Assembly: GCA_002412775.1 (NCBI GenBank)
Contig: DHVT01000023.1
Span: 90,481-154,480, forward strand
DNA from: Firmicutes bacterium UBA5201
GTDB taxonomy: Bacteria > Bacillota > Clostridia > Peptostreptococcales > Acidaminobacteraceae
Direction: 5' to 3'
DNA: 64,000 bases
The position numbers and the translations under genes were made by a program. Shown here in pieces: positions 1 to 7,450 of this stretch (its first letter is position 1; the number at the start of each line of letters is the position of its first letter). The notes below the pieces were generated by a model. The model searched no databases, was not told the DNA's origin, and was given only the letters and a program-made list of their open reading frames with translations.

Positions 1-1629
1 ACCCAATGCTACTTTAACTTCGTCCTTACTACTGCCCAGATCTATGACACCACTAATAGGTGATTTTAACCCGTGATCCAATTGGTTGTAATGATTTGCC
101 CATCCAATTACTTTCCAATCTTGATTAAAAGTCACATAGGAGTTCTTATAGTTCCATCTGAAAGGGTTGCTGGAATTTATTTCAGTTGGTGACCCGAGAG
201 CAATCTCGACATCCTTTTTTGTACTTCCCAAGTCAATTGTTCCACCTGTTATCGAAAGAAAGGCTTGATCCAATTGATTATAATAGTTGCTCCAACCATT
301 TACTTTCCAATTCATATCAAAATATATAATGGAATTTTTATAAACATACTTATTAGTAACAATCTTATCAGGCTCACCCAAAACTGAAACCACTTCATCA
401 CTGCTAGTCCCCAAAACGATGTTATTCTGATTTAAATCAACTTGGGAGCCTGTATTTATTGTTTCTTCCGCTTTCAACTCAGATAGACTTTCTTGAACTT
501 CAGCTATGGTTTCTTCTTCAACTGGAACCGCTTCAATTTCTATTTCAGCTGATTCTAATGGTTCATTTGGTATTTGAGTGGGTTGTTGAATGTCCTCTTC
601 AGTCTCAATTGTATCAATTGCCTCATCTGTTTCCTGAATCTCAACAACACCCTCTCCATCATTTTCTTCCACACCCCAAATTTCCATTTTGGCAATTTCT
701 TCATCCTTGGGACTGCTAGCTTGCACACCTGCAGTATGAGTTTCATTGCCAATACTCTTTTTCACATCATTTACTGAGTTAATAAATGTATCGCCAAAAC
801 TGTACCATAAATAAATCACTACCAAAAACACCAGTCCATAAATTCCACCAGATGATTTCCTGGAACGGCGTCTCCTTTTACTGGGTGCTAAGAGTGCCAT
901 TAGAGCCAATAGTACGATAGGATTGTAAAATCCAAAGATCAGAACCGTCAATCCAAACAGGATCTTGATCCACAGCATATATGGTGCTTTTTTACTCGAA
1001 CTTTCCTTGCCTGATCCCCTCGAGGTGACTTTCTCATCATTTTTCGGTTGACTTATTCTCTCGATGAAACTAAGGTGTTCCTCCAATGCTTCTTTTCCAA
1101 ATTTATTATTGCTCAATATAAGAGTTTCAATATTTGCAATGGCGTCATAGTCGCTGCTGATATTGGGATACTTATCAATGGTGTCAAGAACCTCATCGAG
1201 TTTGACAACATCAATCGACGAGGTCACATCTTTTAGTGTCGCATCATTTCCAAAGACAAGCACGTTGAATATAGGAAGATGAATATCGTTCTTTGACAGC
1301 AAATGCCGAACCGTCTTAATATGATTTTCATTCTGTTTTATTGGATTCCTAAATCTATACTTCTTCTGACCAAAACCACCCTTGTTGAGCATCTGTGTCC
1401 ATTCAACGTTATCCTCATTACCAAAGATCCATCCGCTGTAGTCTTTCATCTCAAAGACAAAAACGCCCTTTTGAGTGATTGCCAACAAATCAATTTGATT
1501 CGTTCCCTCCTCATGGCGATCTAGAATAATATTGGGAATGATCCGGAACATTTCACCTTCTTTGGAATTCAACAACTCATACAGTTGCAATTCGCCTTTG
1601 TTCATGCCATCCATTGAATTTGCGTTCAT
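1..1629 (-). CDS. NERD-domain membrane protein with BamE-like repeats (C-terminus off window)
   Basis: The frame is open from an ATG at 1629 (AGG six bases upstream) to the window edge, so the 3' end is missing. Residues about 10-130 look like a NERD nuclease-related domain, with the motif VFEMKDYSGWIFG. Two hydrophobic segments follow around residues 230-290, separated by a basic KRRRRSRK stretch, then a long Glu-rich linker. The C-terminal part holds repeated units of about 65 residues (LGTSSDEVVSVLGEP, LGSTKKDVEIALGSP, LGSSKDEV) with YKNS and WKVxGW motifs, which resemble SmpA/BamE-type folds. A role at the membrane linking a nuclease-like domain to an extracytoplasmic sensor is inference. 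An in-frame ATG at 1641 is an alternative start. Confidence 0.8.
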   Translation of the reverse strand, partial: MNANSMDGMNKGELQLYELLNSKEGEMFRIIPNIILDRHEEGTNQIDLLAITQKGVFVFEMKDYSGWIFGNEDNVEWTQMLNKGGFGQKKYRFRNPIKQNENHIKTVRHLLSKNDIHLPIFNVLVFGNDATLKDVTSSIDVVKLDEVLDTIDKYPNISSDYDAIANIETLILSNNKFGKEALEEHLSFIERISQPKNDEKVTSRGSGKESSSKKAPYMLWIKILFGLTVLIFGFYNPIVLLALMALLAPSKRRRRSRKSSGGIYGLVFLVVIYLWYSFGDTFINSVNDVKKSIGNETHTAGVQASSPKDEEIAKMEIWGVEENDGEGVVEIQETDEAIDTIETEEDIQQPTQIPNEPLESAEIEIEAVPVEEETIAEVQESLSELKAEETINTGSQVDLNQNNIVLGTSSDEVVSVLGEPDKIVTNKYVYKNSIIYFDMNWKVNGWSNYYNQLDQAFLSITGGTIDLGSTKKDVEIALGSPTEINSSNPFRWNYKNSYVTFNQDWKVIGWANHYNQLDHGLKSPISGVIDLGSSKDEVKVALG

Positions 1630-1743
1630 AACAAACCTCATATCTTCAATATTTATATTAGTCTCTTATAAATATTTTACCCTAATAAGTATTGGCTTGC
1701 CATTCTGTGAAGTCCCTATTTTGGGGACTTTCGTCCTTGCTTT

Positions 1744-1971
1744 TATGGTTGAAGGAATGCCGGTGGCATTCGACACCTTTATTTCTATTGTCGAATGTCA
1801 CGGCAATGGGCTTGTCATGGTATTGTATACAGTGAGTTATTGCCGGAACCGCCGTTTAGTAACCTGGTACCATTTTCATGAAATCACTTATTTCATCACC
1901 TAAAACCATTGAAATCACTAAATACTTAAAAAAGTTACCGCCGTTTCCGCCGTACCGGTACCCGGTACGCC
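1744..1971 (+). repeat. Dispersed repeat copy A
   Basis: This is a full-length copy of the family. It begins with TATGGTTGAAGGAATGCC and a GAATGCC/GGCATTC hairpin, continues through GCCGGAACCGCCG and AACCTGGTACCATT, and ends with a CCGCCG-rich stretch and the palindrome TACCGGTACCCGGTA. It lies upstream of the NERD gene and abuts a broken plus-strand reading frame that starts at its right edge. Confidence 0.85.
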
Positions 1972-2127
1972 TCCAATCATGACATCAACAACCTTTTAGA
2001 AGAGATCAGTGGCAGCGAGACCTTGAAGTCTAAATGGATAAAGTACACAAAAGATTACAAGTATGCTGATGAGATCACATACGAAAATATCATTGATTCT
2101 TTAAGGGGACTGATTGGCGATTTATAA
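1972..2127 (+). pseudogene. 3' remnant of an unidentified gene
   Basis: An open plus-strand frame starts exactly at the right edge of repeat copy A and ends at TAA 2125-2127. It gives a plausible soluble C-terminus of 51 residues (for example EEISGSETLKSKW and YADEITYENIIDSLRG). There is no start codon with a ribosome binding site, so it appears to be a gene tail left when the repeat replaced the 5' part. I do not recognise the family. Confidence 0.45.
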
Positions 2128-2154
2128 TCTGAATCATCAAGATCAACATTGTAA

Positions 2155-2253
2155 TCAATCACTCCTGCATGGTTACAGGATCTGGGTTATGATCAACTGA
2201 ATTTTGTCAATGTCCATTACGATTATGCTGTTGGCTTAAGGCTTGTTCGATAA
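2155..2253 (+). pseudogene. Short 3' gene remnant
   Basis: A stop-free plus-strand stretch follows an in-frame TAA at 2152 and ends at TAA 2251-2253, at the left edge of repeat copy B. Its translation (ITPAWLQDLGYDQLNF...) reads like a protein C-terminus. No start or ribosome binding site is visible. It may be another trimmed gene end between repeat copies; it could also be chance. Confidence 0.25.
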
Positions 2254-2471
2254 TGGAATGCCCATGACATTCCATGCAATTTATGCTTTGTTGATTGTCT
2301 GAACAGCTTGCTGGTCAGGGCTCTGTAAATATTGAGTTATTGCCGGAACCGCTGCTTAGTTACCTGGTACCATCTTAATGCAATCACATGTTTCATCACC
2401 TAAAACCATTGAAAACACTTAACATTTTAAATAATTGCCGCCGTTACCGCCGTACCAGTACCTGGTACTCC
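2252..2471 (+). repeat. Dispersed repeat copy B
   Basis: This copy runs from an altered hairpin (GGAATGCCCATGACATTCC) through GAGTTATTGCCGGAACCG, TTACCTGGTACCA and TAAAACCATTGAAAACACT to CCGCCGTACCAGTACCTGG. It matches copy A along its length with scattered substitutions. Its right edge abuts the truncated SLH-gene start. Confidence 0.8.
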
Positions 2472-2473
2472 TT

Positions 2474-2587
2474 CTATAGCTCCTGAGCCAGCTTGACATC
2501 AGCTTCTGCCCAATTCGAAGGCGCTGCGAATGATGCTGTCAGTGAAAAACACAATACAAAAACCAAACTTAGTAATACTTTTTTCAT
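2474..2587 (-). pseudogene. Truncated 5' copy of the SLH-protein gene (37 codons)
   Basis: It reads MKKVLLSLVFVLCFSLTASF, a Sec signal peptide, then APSNWAEADVKLAQEL and a stop. The DNA is nearly identical to the first 37 codons of the SLH-domain gene at 19492-19833, and the similarity continues upstream into the leader and the next repeat copy. The coding part ends at repeat copy B, so only the exported N-terminus remains. Confidence 0.75.
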
Positions 2588-2640
2588 AGCATAGTCCTTT
2601 CGTCATTATGTAAGTCAAATCACATCTGTGAGCAATTGAT

Positions 2641-2866
2641 TTATGGTTGAAGGAATGCCGGAGGCATTCTGTGCTAATTTGGCTGTGATCGTTGGTCAAT
2701 GCATTGGGGTTGTCAGGGCTTTAGAAAAAATGAGTTGTTGCTGGAATCGCCGTATAGTAAACTGTACCATGTTCATTCAATCACTTTTTCATCGTCTAAA
2801 ACCATTCAAAACACTGAACATTTCAAAAAGTTGCTGCCGGTACCGTCGTATCGGTACTCGATACAT
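2641..2866 (+). repeat. Dispersed repeat copy C
   Basis: This copy starts TTATGGTTGAAGGAATGCC with the hairpin GAATGCCGGAGGCATTC. It continues through GAGTTGTTGCTGGAATCGCCG and CTAAAACCATTCAAAACACT to CCGTCGTATCGGTACTCG. It is more diverged than A at its right end. The same segment with its left flank recurs at 19886. Confidence 0.8.
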
Positions 2867-3013
2867 TGAATATCTGGTACTTCCAGTCCTCACGATGGCT
2901 CATTCAAATTCAAAATGGTTCTCATTCTTCATCTGACTCCTTTTGGTACCCTTGAATATTTTCTAAACTCAAACTATCATCTATTGTCTATCTAATATCT
3001 AGATATGCTTTTC

Positions 3014-3046
3014 AAAAAAAACGCGGTATGATTATTATACCGCGTT
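3014..3046 (-). terminator. Rho-independent terminator of the SEC-C gene
   Basis: On the minus strand the stem AACGCGGTAT pairs with ATACCGCGTT and is followed by eight T residues. It lies a few bases past the stop codon at 3053 and so ends the minus-strand unit 3053-3953. Confidence 0.8.
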
Positions 3047-3052
3047 ATCACT

Positions 3053-3838
3053 CTAAAACTTATGAGACAACAGCATTCGTAAGTCTTTTTCAATTTTTTT
3101 TACTTTTTTCAACTCAAATTGAGGAATATTTCTAACAGGGCCTGGGCCTAATGACAATAAATCTAAGTTACGACAACATTTCTCGTAACTTTTCTGGCTA
3201 CCACAACGACATCTACCTTTAGGATTAATCAAATGTAACCAACTGTCTTGAGTTATACTTGGCTCTAATGATTTTCCAATCCAAATACCTCTACCATATC
3301 TTTTTCGCGTCTCTAACCATACTTGATGCCGAAAGACCCACTCTGTTGCAAATAACAATGCATCTAAAATTCGATCCTCACCTTCATAAGTTCCTAATAA
3401 ACTTGGATTATCAGTATAACAAATACTTGTTGGAATACCGTATCTCAAAGAAAAAGCATTTAGGTGAGGATGATCTGGATAAACTAAATAGTTCACTTCT
3501 GGTTCAATAATGAATACAATCGGTTGACCCATTAGAAAATTACTTCTATCGTCAAATACTGCTATCTTATAATATTGTTGCTTAATAGTATCAACAACTT
3601 TCCTTATTTCATCACTCAGATTATGCTCAGGATTGTTACATTGTTGTGTGTGAGCAAGTTTGCCATCTAAGATAGTAAAATTATATCCTTGTTCAATATC
3701 AGAGAGTACAGCCATCAAATCTTTCTTATAAGGAAAAGGATTGATATCAGCTAGATACCAATCCCCTGATAAATTTGAGCTTAAATTTGCTCTGATTTTC
3801 TTGCAAGGACTTCCGAAGTCAAGGCAAGTATCCTTCAT
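3053..3838 (-). CDS. E2-like (ubiquitin-conjugating-fold) candidate with C-terminal SEC-C zinc motif
   Basis: The protein has 261 residues from the ATG at 3838; an in-frame GTG lies at 3847. A C-terminal SEC-C metal site CRCGSQKSYEKCC is clear at residues 210-222. The middle part has VYPDHPHLN (residues 119-127), then Cys140 in TSICYTDN, then FATEWVFRHQVWL and GRGIWIG. The order HPH, cysteine, late Trp-rich helix is what prokaryotic E2-like proteins show (E2s of CBASS and related Ub-like systems); this assignment is inference and needs structure comparison. No E1 or JAB protease gene is adjacent. The start overlaps the stop region of the 37-codon gene upstream, so the two are probably translationally coupled. 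A terminator follows. Confidence 0.6.
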   Translation of the reverse strand: MKDTCLDFGSPCKKIRANLSSNLSGDWYLADINPFPYKKDLMAVLSDIEQGYNFTILDGKLAHTQQCNNPEHNLSDEIRKVVDTIKQQYYKIAVFDDRSNFLMGQPIVFIIEPEVNYLVYPDHPHLNAFSLRYGIPTSICYTDNPSLLGTYEGEDRILDALLFATEWVFRHQVWLETRKRYGRGIWIGKSLEPSITQDSWLHLINPKGRCRCGSQKSYEKCCRNLDLLSLGPGPVRNIPQFELKKVKKIEKDLRMLLSHKF

Positions 3839-3839
3839 A

Positions 3840-3953
3840 TTATTCACTTACTTTAATTGCATGAGATGTTCCAGATGGTCTTGTATGTTGCTTGTGACCA
3901 TGCTCGTTATCTTTGCCATGTTCTGGCTTCGGGTCTTCATGTCCGTTTTTCAT
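3840..3953 (-). CDS. 37-residue His-rich small protein
   Basis: The ATG at 3953 has a strong, well-spaced ribosome binding site (AAAGGAGATAGTT). The product is hydrophilic, rich in His, Lys and Glu (for example EHGKDNEHGHKQH), and has no signal peptide. Its stop at 3840 lies just upstream of the ATG of the SEC-C/E2-like gene, which itself lacks a good ribosome binding site, so this gene may serve for coupling as well as for its product. The family is unknown. The His clusters suggest metal binding, which is inference. Confidence 0.55.
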   Translation of the reverse strand: MKNGHEDPKPEHGKDNEHGHKQHTRPSGTSHAIKVSE

Positions 3954-4307
3954 AACTATCTCCTTTATAGAATATTTATGGTTTTTGGTGCAAACCACTC
4001 CTCCTTTGTGAGTTAAAGATTAGAATACTCTATACAGGATATTTTTTTTAAAAAATCAATTGATTTTTTTTATAAAAAATTGTATAATGGTTAAGTATTC
4101 ATAATTCCGTCTAAAGAATATCTTAATATTTTGAACATACCATATATAGTTCAACCTCACTCTTTATTATGCACTATACAGTGTTATAAGTCAAGAGTTT
4201 TTGATTTTTTTGTAACAAGCGTTTTCAGTTCATGATAAACAGTTCTTTATTTAACTTCTTATGTTTAAAAAAGCGGTATTATAAAAATACCTCTTCATAC
4301 TGAAGAC

Positions 4308-4354
4308 AATCACCCAAATAGGATTTATAAAAATCCCATCATGGGTGATTTTTT
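4308..4354 (+). terminator. Orphan terminator-like hairpin
   Basis: AATCACCC pairs with GGGTGATT around a nested GGATTT/AAATCC stem, and a T run follows on the plus strand. No plus-strand gene lies upstream, so it may mark the end of a lost gene. The surrounding 3954-4403 is AT-rich; I see a likely leader/promoter region for the small His-rich gene near 3970-4080 but no gene. Confidence 0.5.
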
Positions 4355-4403
4355 CGTTTTCAAATTTACTTTATATCTACTTGCCTGGAAAAGGACTCTA
4401 TAG

Positions 4404-4540
4404 AGAGTGATTTATTGCCGTAACTGCCGCTTAGTAATCTGGTACCATTCACATGAAATCGCTTATTTCATAAACTAGAACCATTCAAAACACTAAACAA
4501 TTCAAAAAAAAACCGCCGTTTCCGTCGTTCTGGAACGCCT
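4404..4540 (+). repeat. Dispersed repeat copy D (right half)
   Basis: This copy contains GAGTGATTTATTGCCG, CTTAGTAATCTGGTACCATT, AACCATTCAAAACACTAAAC and CCGCCGTTTCCGTCG. It ends GGAACGCCTG, 18 bases from the stop codon of the next minus-strand gene (4559). The left hairpin half is missing. Confidence 0.8.
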
Positions 4541-4558
4541 GAATTTAAATACCCACAC

Positions 4559-5197
4559 CTAATAATTTAATAAAAACGAGTCAATAACTCTCGGTGTAAC
4601 TGACACCCCAAATTGGTCTGCCACATGTTTTTGGAAAGCAAACAATCTTGTTACAAGATCTATGTACTCTTTATCTCCGAAAGGAGTTAGCCAGGATCTT
4701 AGCTCTTTATTTTGCATAATATATTTTCTGGCACTTATAATGGTACGGCTATCATAAATATAAAACATATTTGGTGCGTGAAAATGTAGATACTTTGATG
4801 CAAGAGATCGTTTATTAAGACCTGTAATATCTGAAAATATATTTGTTAAGAACAAATGTGTTTCAACTACTTCCTTCAAATTTTCTTTAGTTATATAATT
4901 AAATTGCTTAAGATTGCTAATCCTCTCATCCAATTCAGGTCCAATCTCAAGCATCTTTGGACCAACAACATTAAAGTAAAAATCATCTCCCATATCTGAC
5001 ACATTGACATTTTTACGTCTTTCAATTGCAGCTGCATAGGATCGTCCGATTAGCCATACTTTCCCAATTATAACCTCAGGACAAGTATGTTCTGGGTTCT
5101 CACGGCACATTTCATATAAGATACTATTCCCAAAATTCCATTTATTCCCTTTAAATGCTTTTTGAATATCCTGAATCTCAATTTTTTTCTTTATCAT
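4559..5197 (-). CDS. Hypothetical protein, 212 residues
   Basis: The ATG at 5197 has GAGGTG eight bases upstream; a GTG start three codons earlier is possible. The protein is soluble, mostly helical, with no signal peptide or membrane segment. The most distinctive part is LASKYLHFHAPNMFYIYDSR around residues 150-170, a segment type I associate with uncharacterised accessory-region proteins. I cannot assign a function. The gene is enclosed by repeat copy D just past its stop and copy E just before its start, so it stands alone like a cassette and has little room for its own promoter. Confidence 0.6.
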   Translation of the reverse strand: MIKKKIEIQDIQKAFKGNKWNFGNSILYEMCRENPEHTCPEVIIGKVWLIGRSYAAAIERRKNVNVSDMGDDFYFNVVGPKMLEIGPELDERISNLKQFNYITKENLKEVVETHLFLTNIFSDITGLNKRSLASKYLHFHAPNMFYIYDSRTIISARKYIMQNKELRSWLTPFGDKEYIDLVTRLFAFQKHVADQFGVSVTPRVIDSFLLNY

Positions 5198-5218
5198 CAA
5201 TTTCACACCTCTTTCATA

Positions 5219-5345
5219 CCTACCGCCGGGTGGTTACCTGGTACCATATTCATTCAATCACACATTTCATCGTATACAACTATTGAAAATACTAAACACT
5301 TCATAAACTATCGCAGTTTCTTCCGTACCGGTACCCGGCACACCT
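5219..5345 (+). repeat. Dispersed repeat copy E (right half)
   Basis: This copy contains TACCGCCGGGTGGTTACC, TGGTACCAT, ACTATTGAAAATACTAAACAC and ends CCGTACCGGTACCCGGCAC. It lies between the start of the 4559-5197 gene and the stop of the 5383-5640 gene. Confidence 0.8.
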
Positions 5346-5382
5346 GATTTATCAACCCTTTAATTTTTCACCACATCAAATG

Positions 5383-5640
5383 TTAGTCATCGTCGTTGGG
5401 TAGATGCCATCCATGTTCACGATGTCTAGCTTTTGCGTTTGGATGCTCCTTTTCGTATTTTTCATTCATCCGTCTAGCCATTTCTTCATCTATTTCTTGC
5501 ATTTCTTTGGTTTTGTAGCCACTACCGTCTTTCAGCCATTCTAATCTTCTTTTTTCATACTCATCTGTAAGATCTTCATCCGATGCCGTGTCAAGTAATA
5601 TTTCGAACGCACTTTTGAAAAGATTACCAAACAGTCCCAT
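5383..5640 (-). CDS. Small charged hypothetical protein, 85 residues
   Basis: I chose the ATG at 5640 because GGAGGAGAACATT precedes it; an upstream ATG at 5655 overlaps that ribosome binding site. The product starts with a short hydrophobic stretch (MGLFGNLFKSAFEILL), followed by a highly charged region ending WHLPNDDD. No known domain is recognised. The stop is about 38 bases from repeat copy E. The AT-rich leader at 5656-5690 (several TATAAT-like runs) could hold its promoter. Confidence 0.55.
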   Translation of the reverse strand: MGLFGNLFKSAFEILLDTASDEDLTDEYEKRRLEWLKDGSGYKTKEMQEIDEEMARRMNEKYEKEHPNAKARHREHGWHLPNDDD

Positions 5641-5731
5641 AATGTTCTCCTCCATTATATATTATAATAATTTGTCTTTAAAAACGACTGGTATTAGTTT
5701 TCAGAAAGCTTTGACTCTGTTTGCATAACAG

Positions 5732-5865
5732 GAATCCCATATGGCAGTTTTACGCCGCTTGGAACCAGGTACCATTTTCAACAATTTTCACATTTTAATC
5801 CTTGTAGGCATTGCTTTTGCTATGCTTTATTCAAAGTTACCGCCGAAGCGGTTCTTGGTACGCTG
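5732..5865 (+). repeat. Dispersed repeat copy F (degenerate)
   Basis: This copy contains TACGCCGCTTGGAACCAGGTACC, CATTTTCAACAATTTTCACA and a right end AAAGTTACCGCCG...TTGGTACGCTG. The middle is replaced relative to copy A (GTAGGCATTGCTTTTGC). It lies 58 bases past the stop codon of the membrane protein at 5924. Confidence 0.65.
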
Positions 5866-5923
5866 ATTTAATTAGTTGTCACTGATACAGGCTGTGCTAT
5901 AACTGATACTTTTTCAATTTGAT

Positions 5924-6217
5924 CTACTGTGAATTCTTATAAAATGCGAGCATCATTGGAATTGATAATGCTGTCATAATTAGATTTTCAAAGCATAAAC
6001 CGATTGCTACACCTAACCAAATATTTTTTACTAAAATAACTCCGATAATACTAGCTGCTATACTTGTGAAGATGCTTTTCAGCTGTCCCGTTGCCAATCC
6101 TCTTAATAAATCAATTATGATTACAAAGGCTGCTATGTATGTAATCAAATAGTTACCGCTATAAAAACCAACAATCCCAGCTATTGAAAAGAATACAGTT
6201 ACAATTGCAATTATCAT
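5924..6217 (-). CDS. Small integral membrane protein, 97 residues
   Basis: The ATG at 6217 has AAGGGGGTAACAA upstream. About 80% of the protein is hydrophobic, with three or four membrane segments (starting IIAIVTVFFSIAGIVGF, then LITYIAAFVIIIDLL, SIIGVILVKNIWLGVAIGL, and a C-terminal segment). No motif identifies a family. It follows the 66-residue gene after 18 bases and may be co-transcribed with it. Confidence 0.6.
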   Translation of the reverse strand: MIIAIVTVFFSIAGIVGFYSGNYLITYIAAFVIIIDLLRGLATGQLKSIFTSIAASIIGVILVKNIWLGVAIGLCFENLIMTALSIPMMLAFYKNSQ

Positions 6218-6235
6218 TTGTTACCCCCTTATGAT

Positions 6236-6436
6236 TTATTCAGTCGCCCTTTTATTAAATTGTACCATTTCTAAATAAAAAACGTCTAAGTTCTTAACTA
6301 ACTCATGTTCGGTTCTCAACACACCGAAAGTAGTTACCAATCCGTCGTCAACTGTGGAATTTTGAAACCAAATAAAGTCTTTTGAATTACTATAGACTCT
6401 CATTAAGAAATCAGTCAGAAGTGTGAACCAGTCCAT
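6236..6436 (-). CDS. Hypothetical protein, 66 residues
   Basis: The ORF opens directly after an in-frame TGA, with no convincing ribosome binding site. The sequence (MDWFTLLTDFLMRVYS... VQFNKRATE) shows no known domain and may be the tail of a lost gene. A TATAAT box at about 6460 with an 18-base spacer to TTACAA gives a possible minus-strand promoter just upstream, which is the main reason to keep it. Confidence 0.35.
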   Translation of the reverse strand: MDWFTLLTDFLMRVYSNSKDFIWFQNSTVDDGLVTTFGVLRTEHELVKNLDVFYLEMVQFNKRATE

Positions 6437-6489
6437 TCAGCACGAAAATACATACCTATATTATAATCAATCTGCAAGATCATTTGTAA

Positions 6490-7194
6490 TCAATCCAAAT
6501 ATCCAAGATTTCTATACTTTTCGTATATTTCCCCTTCCATTTCCACAACCTTTTCATTTACCATATTCACTTCATAACCAAATAAATAGTATCCATCACT
6601 CCTATCAGAATCATAATCGAATTCAAAAGCAACAAAATAGATAAATATTTCTACTTTTTCTGCAGTCCACCCATACTTCTTTTGTATATACTTATCTGCC
6701 TTAATTGAAACATTTACATTGCTTCCAACACTCTCTTTTGCGATTTCTATAGCTACCGTACTCATGGTATTGGGTCCAGCCATACCATCAATTTCAAGTC
6801 TGTTAATCATTTGGTAATGAGCAATTACAGCGATTAACTCTCTAAGGTTACTTGAATCATATTTCTTAATCCCATATCCTCTATCTTTGAAGATAGTCGC
6901 CAACCGATGTAAATCTTTTCCTTTATAATTATTGGATATAAATCTAGTCGCCTTAGAATAATCAAATGTTTTAATTAAAGTATCCATTTCTGGTTGGCTT
7001 AATGTTAAACGTTGATCTTTAACCACAGTTGGCACAACTTTTGATTCAATGCTTTTAGCAGTTTCAGGCACCTCTTGAATGTTAGGACTATTTTGTCCAA
7101 AATTATACATAATTGCAAAAATTAACACTAGTACTAAACTTGCAAATATCCATAAGACACCGTTTATTCCACTATCCTTAACTTCCTGAAAAAA
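6490..7194 (-). pseudogene. C-terminal part of the IS-split J-domain membrane protein
   Basis: The frame is open from the left edge of the IS (7194) to a stop at 6490 but has no start of its own; a GTG at 7128 could give a 212-residue product. It begins FFQEVKDSGINGVLWIFASL and a membrane segment, then a linker, then a domain with RLEIDGMAGPNTMSTV, which resembles a peptidoglycan-binding-like motif. When the IS (7195-9299) is removed, this frame joins that of the J-domain gene at 9300-10076 with no base lost. The two are therefore halves of one gene of about 490 codons. Confidence 0.75.
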
Positions 7195-7213
7195 TTAACT
7201 CTCAAACCCTATT

Positions 7214-7438
7214 TTAGGGTTTTTCATCCTCGTTTTCACTCATAAATGCCAAAATTTCATCCAGACTTTTGCTGGTGTTTACGAATGCATTTAGGAGTTC
7301 TTTTCCTTGCAGTTCCTGTTTCTTTTTCATCAAAATATTCAAATCGTTAAGCGCTGAATCGTACTTATCTTTCATAGCGGAAACCACTTCTTTTTGCTTA
7401 GAGATTTTTTCATCAATGGATATGCTTCGTCTGCCCAT
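7214..7438 (-). CDS. Small coiled-coil accessory protein of the IS
   Basis: The protein has 74 residues; its ATG at 7438 is preceded by AGGGGGCAGGCAG and lies 13 bases after the transposase stop. It is a charged, almost entirely helical protein (ISKQKEVVSAMKDKYDSALN, then a Lys/Glu-rich helix) that would form a coiled coil. It lies within the IS ends and shares the transposase transcript, so a role in transposition or regulation is likely, but it is not needed in most IS1634 elements that I know of. Confidence 0.6.
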   Translation of the reverse strand: MGRRSISIDEKISKQKEVVSAMKDKYDSALNDLNILMKKKQELQGKELLNAFVNTSKSLDEILAFMSENEDEKP

Positions 7439-7450
7439 CTGCCTGCCCCC

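Noticed and set aside
459..777. Plus-strand ORFs at 459-719 and 574-777
   Set aside because: They are antisense to the NERD gene and owe their length to its Glu-rich linker; composition is unlike a real protein and no ribosome binding site is seen.
1744..5865. Calling the dispersed repeats integron attC sites
   Set aside because: The layout fits, but I could not find paired RYYYAAC/GTTRRRY cores in any copy, and the best candidates (GTTACC, GTAACC) break the consensus. No IntI gene is in the window.
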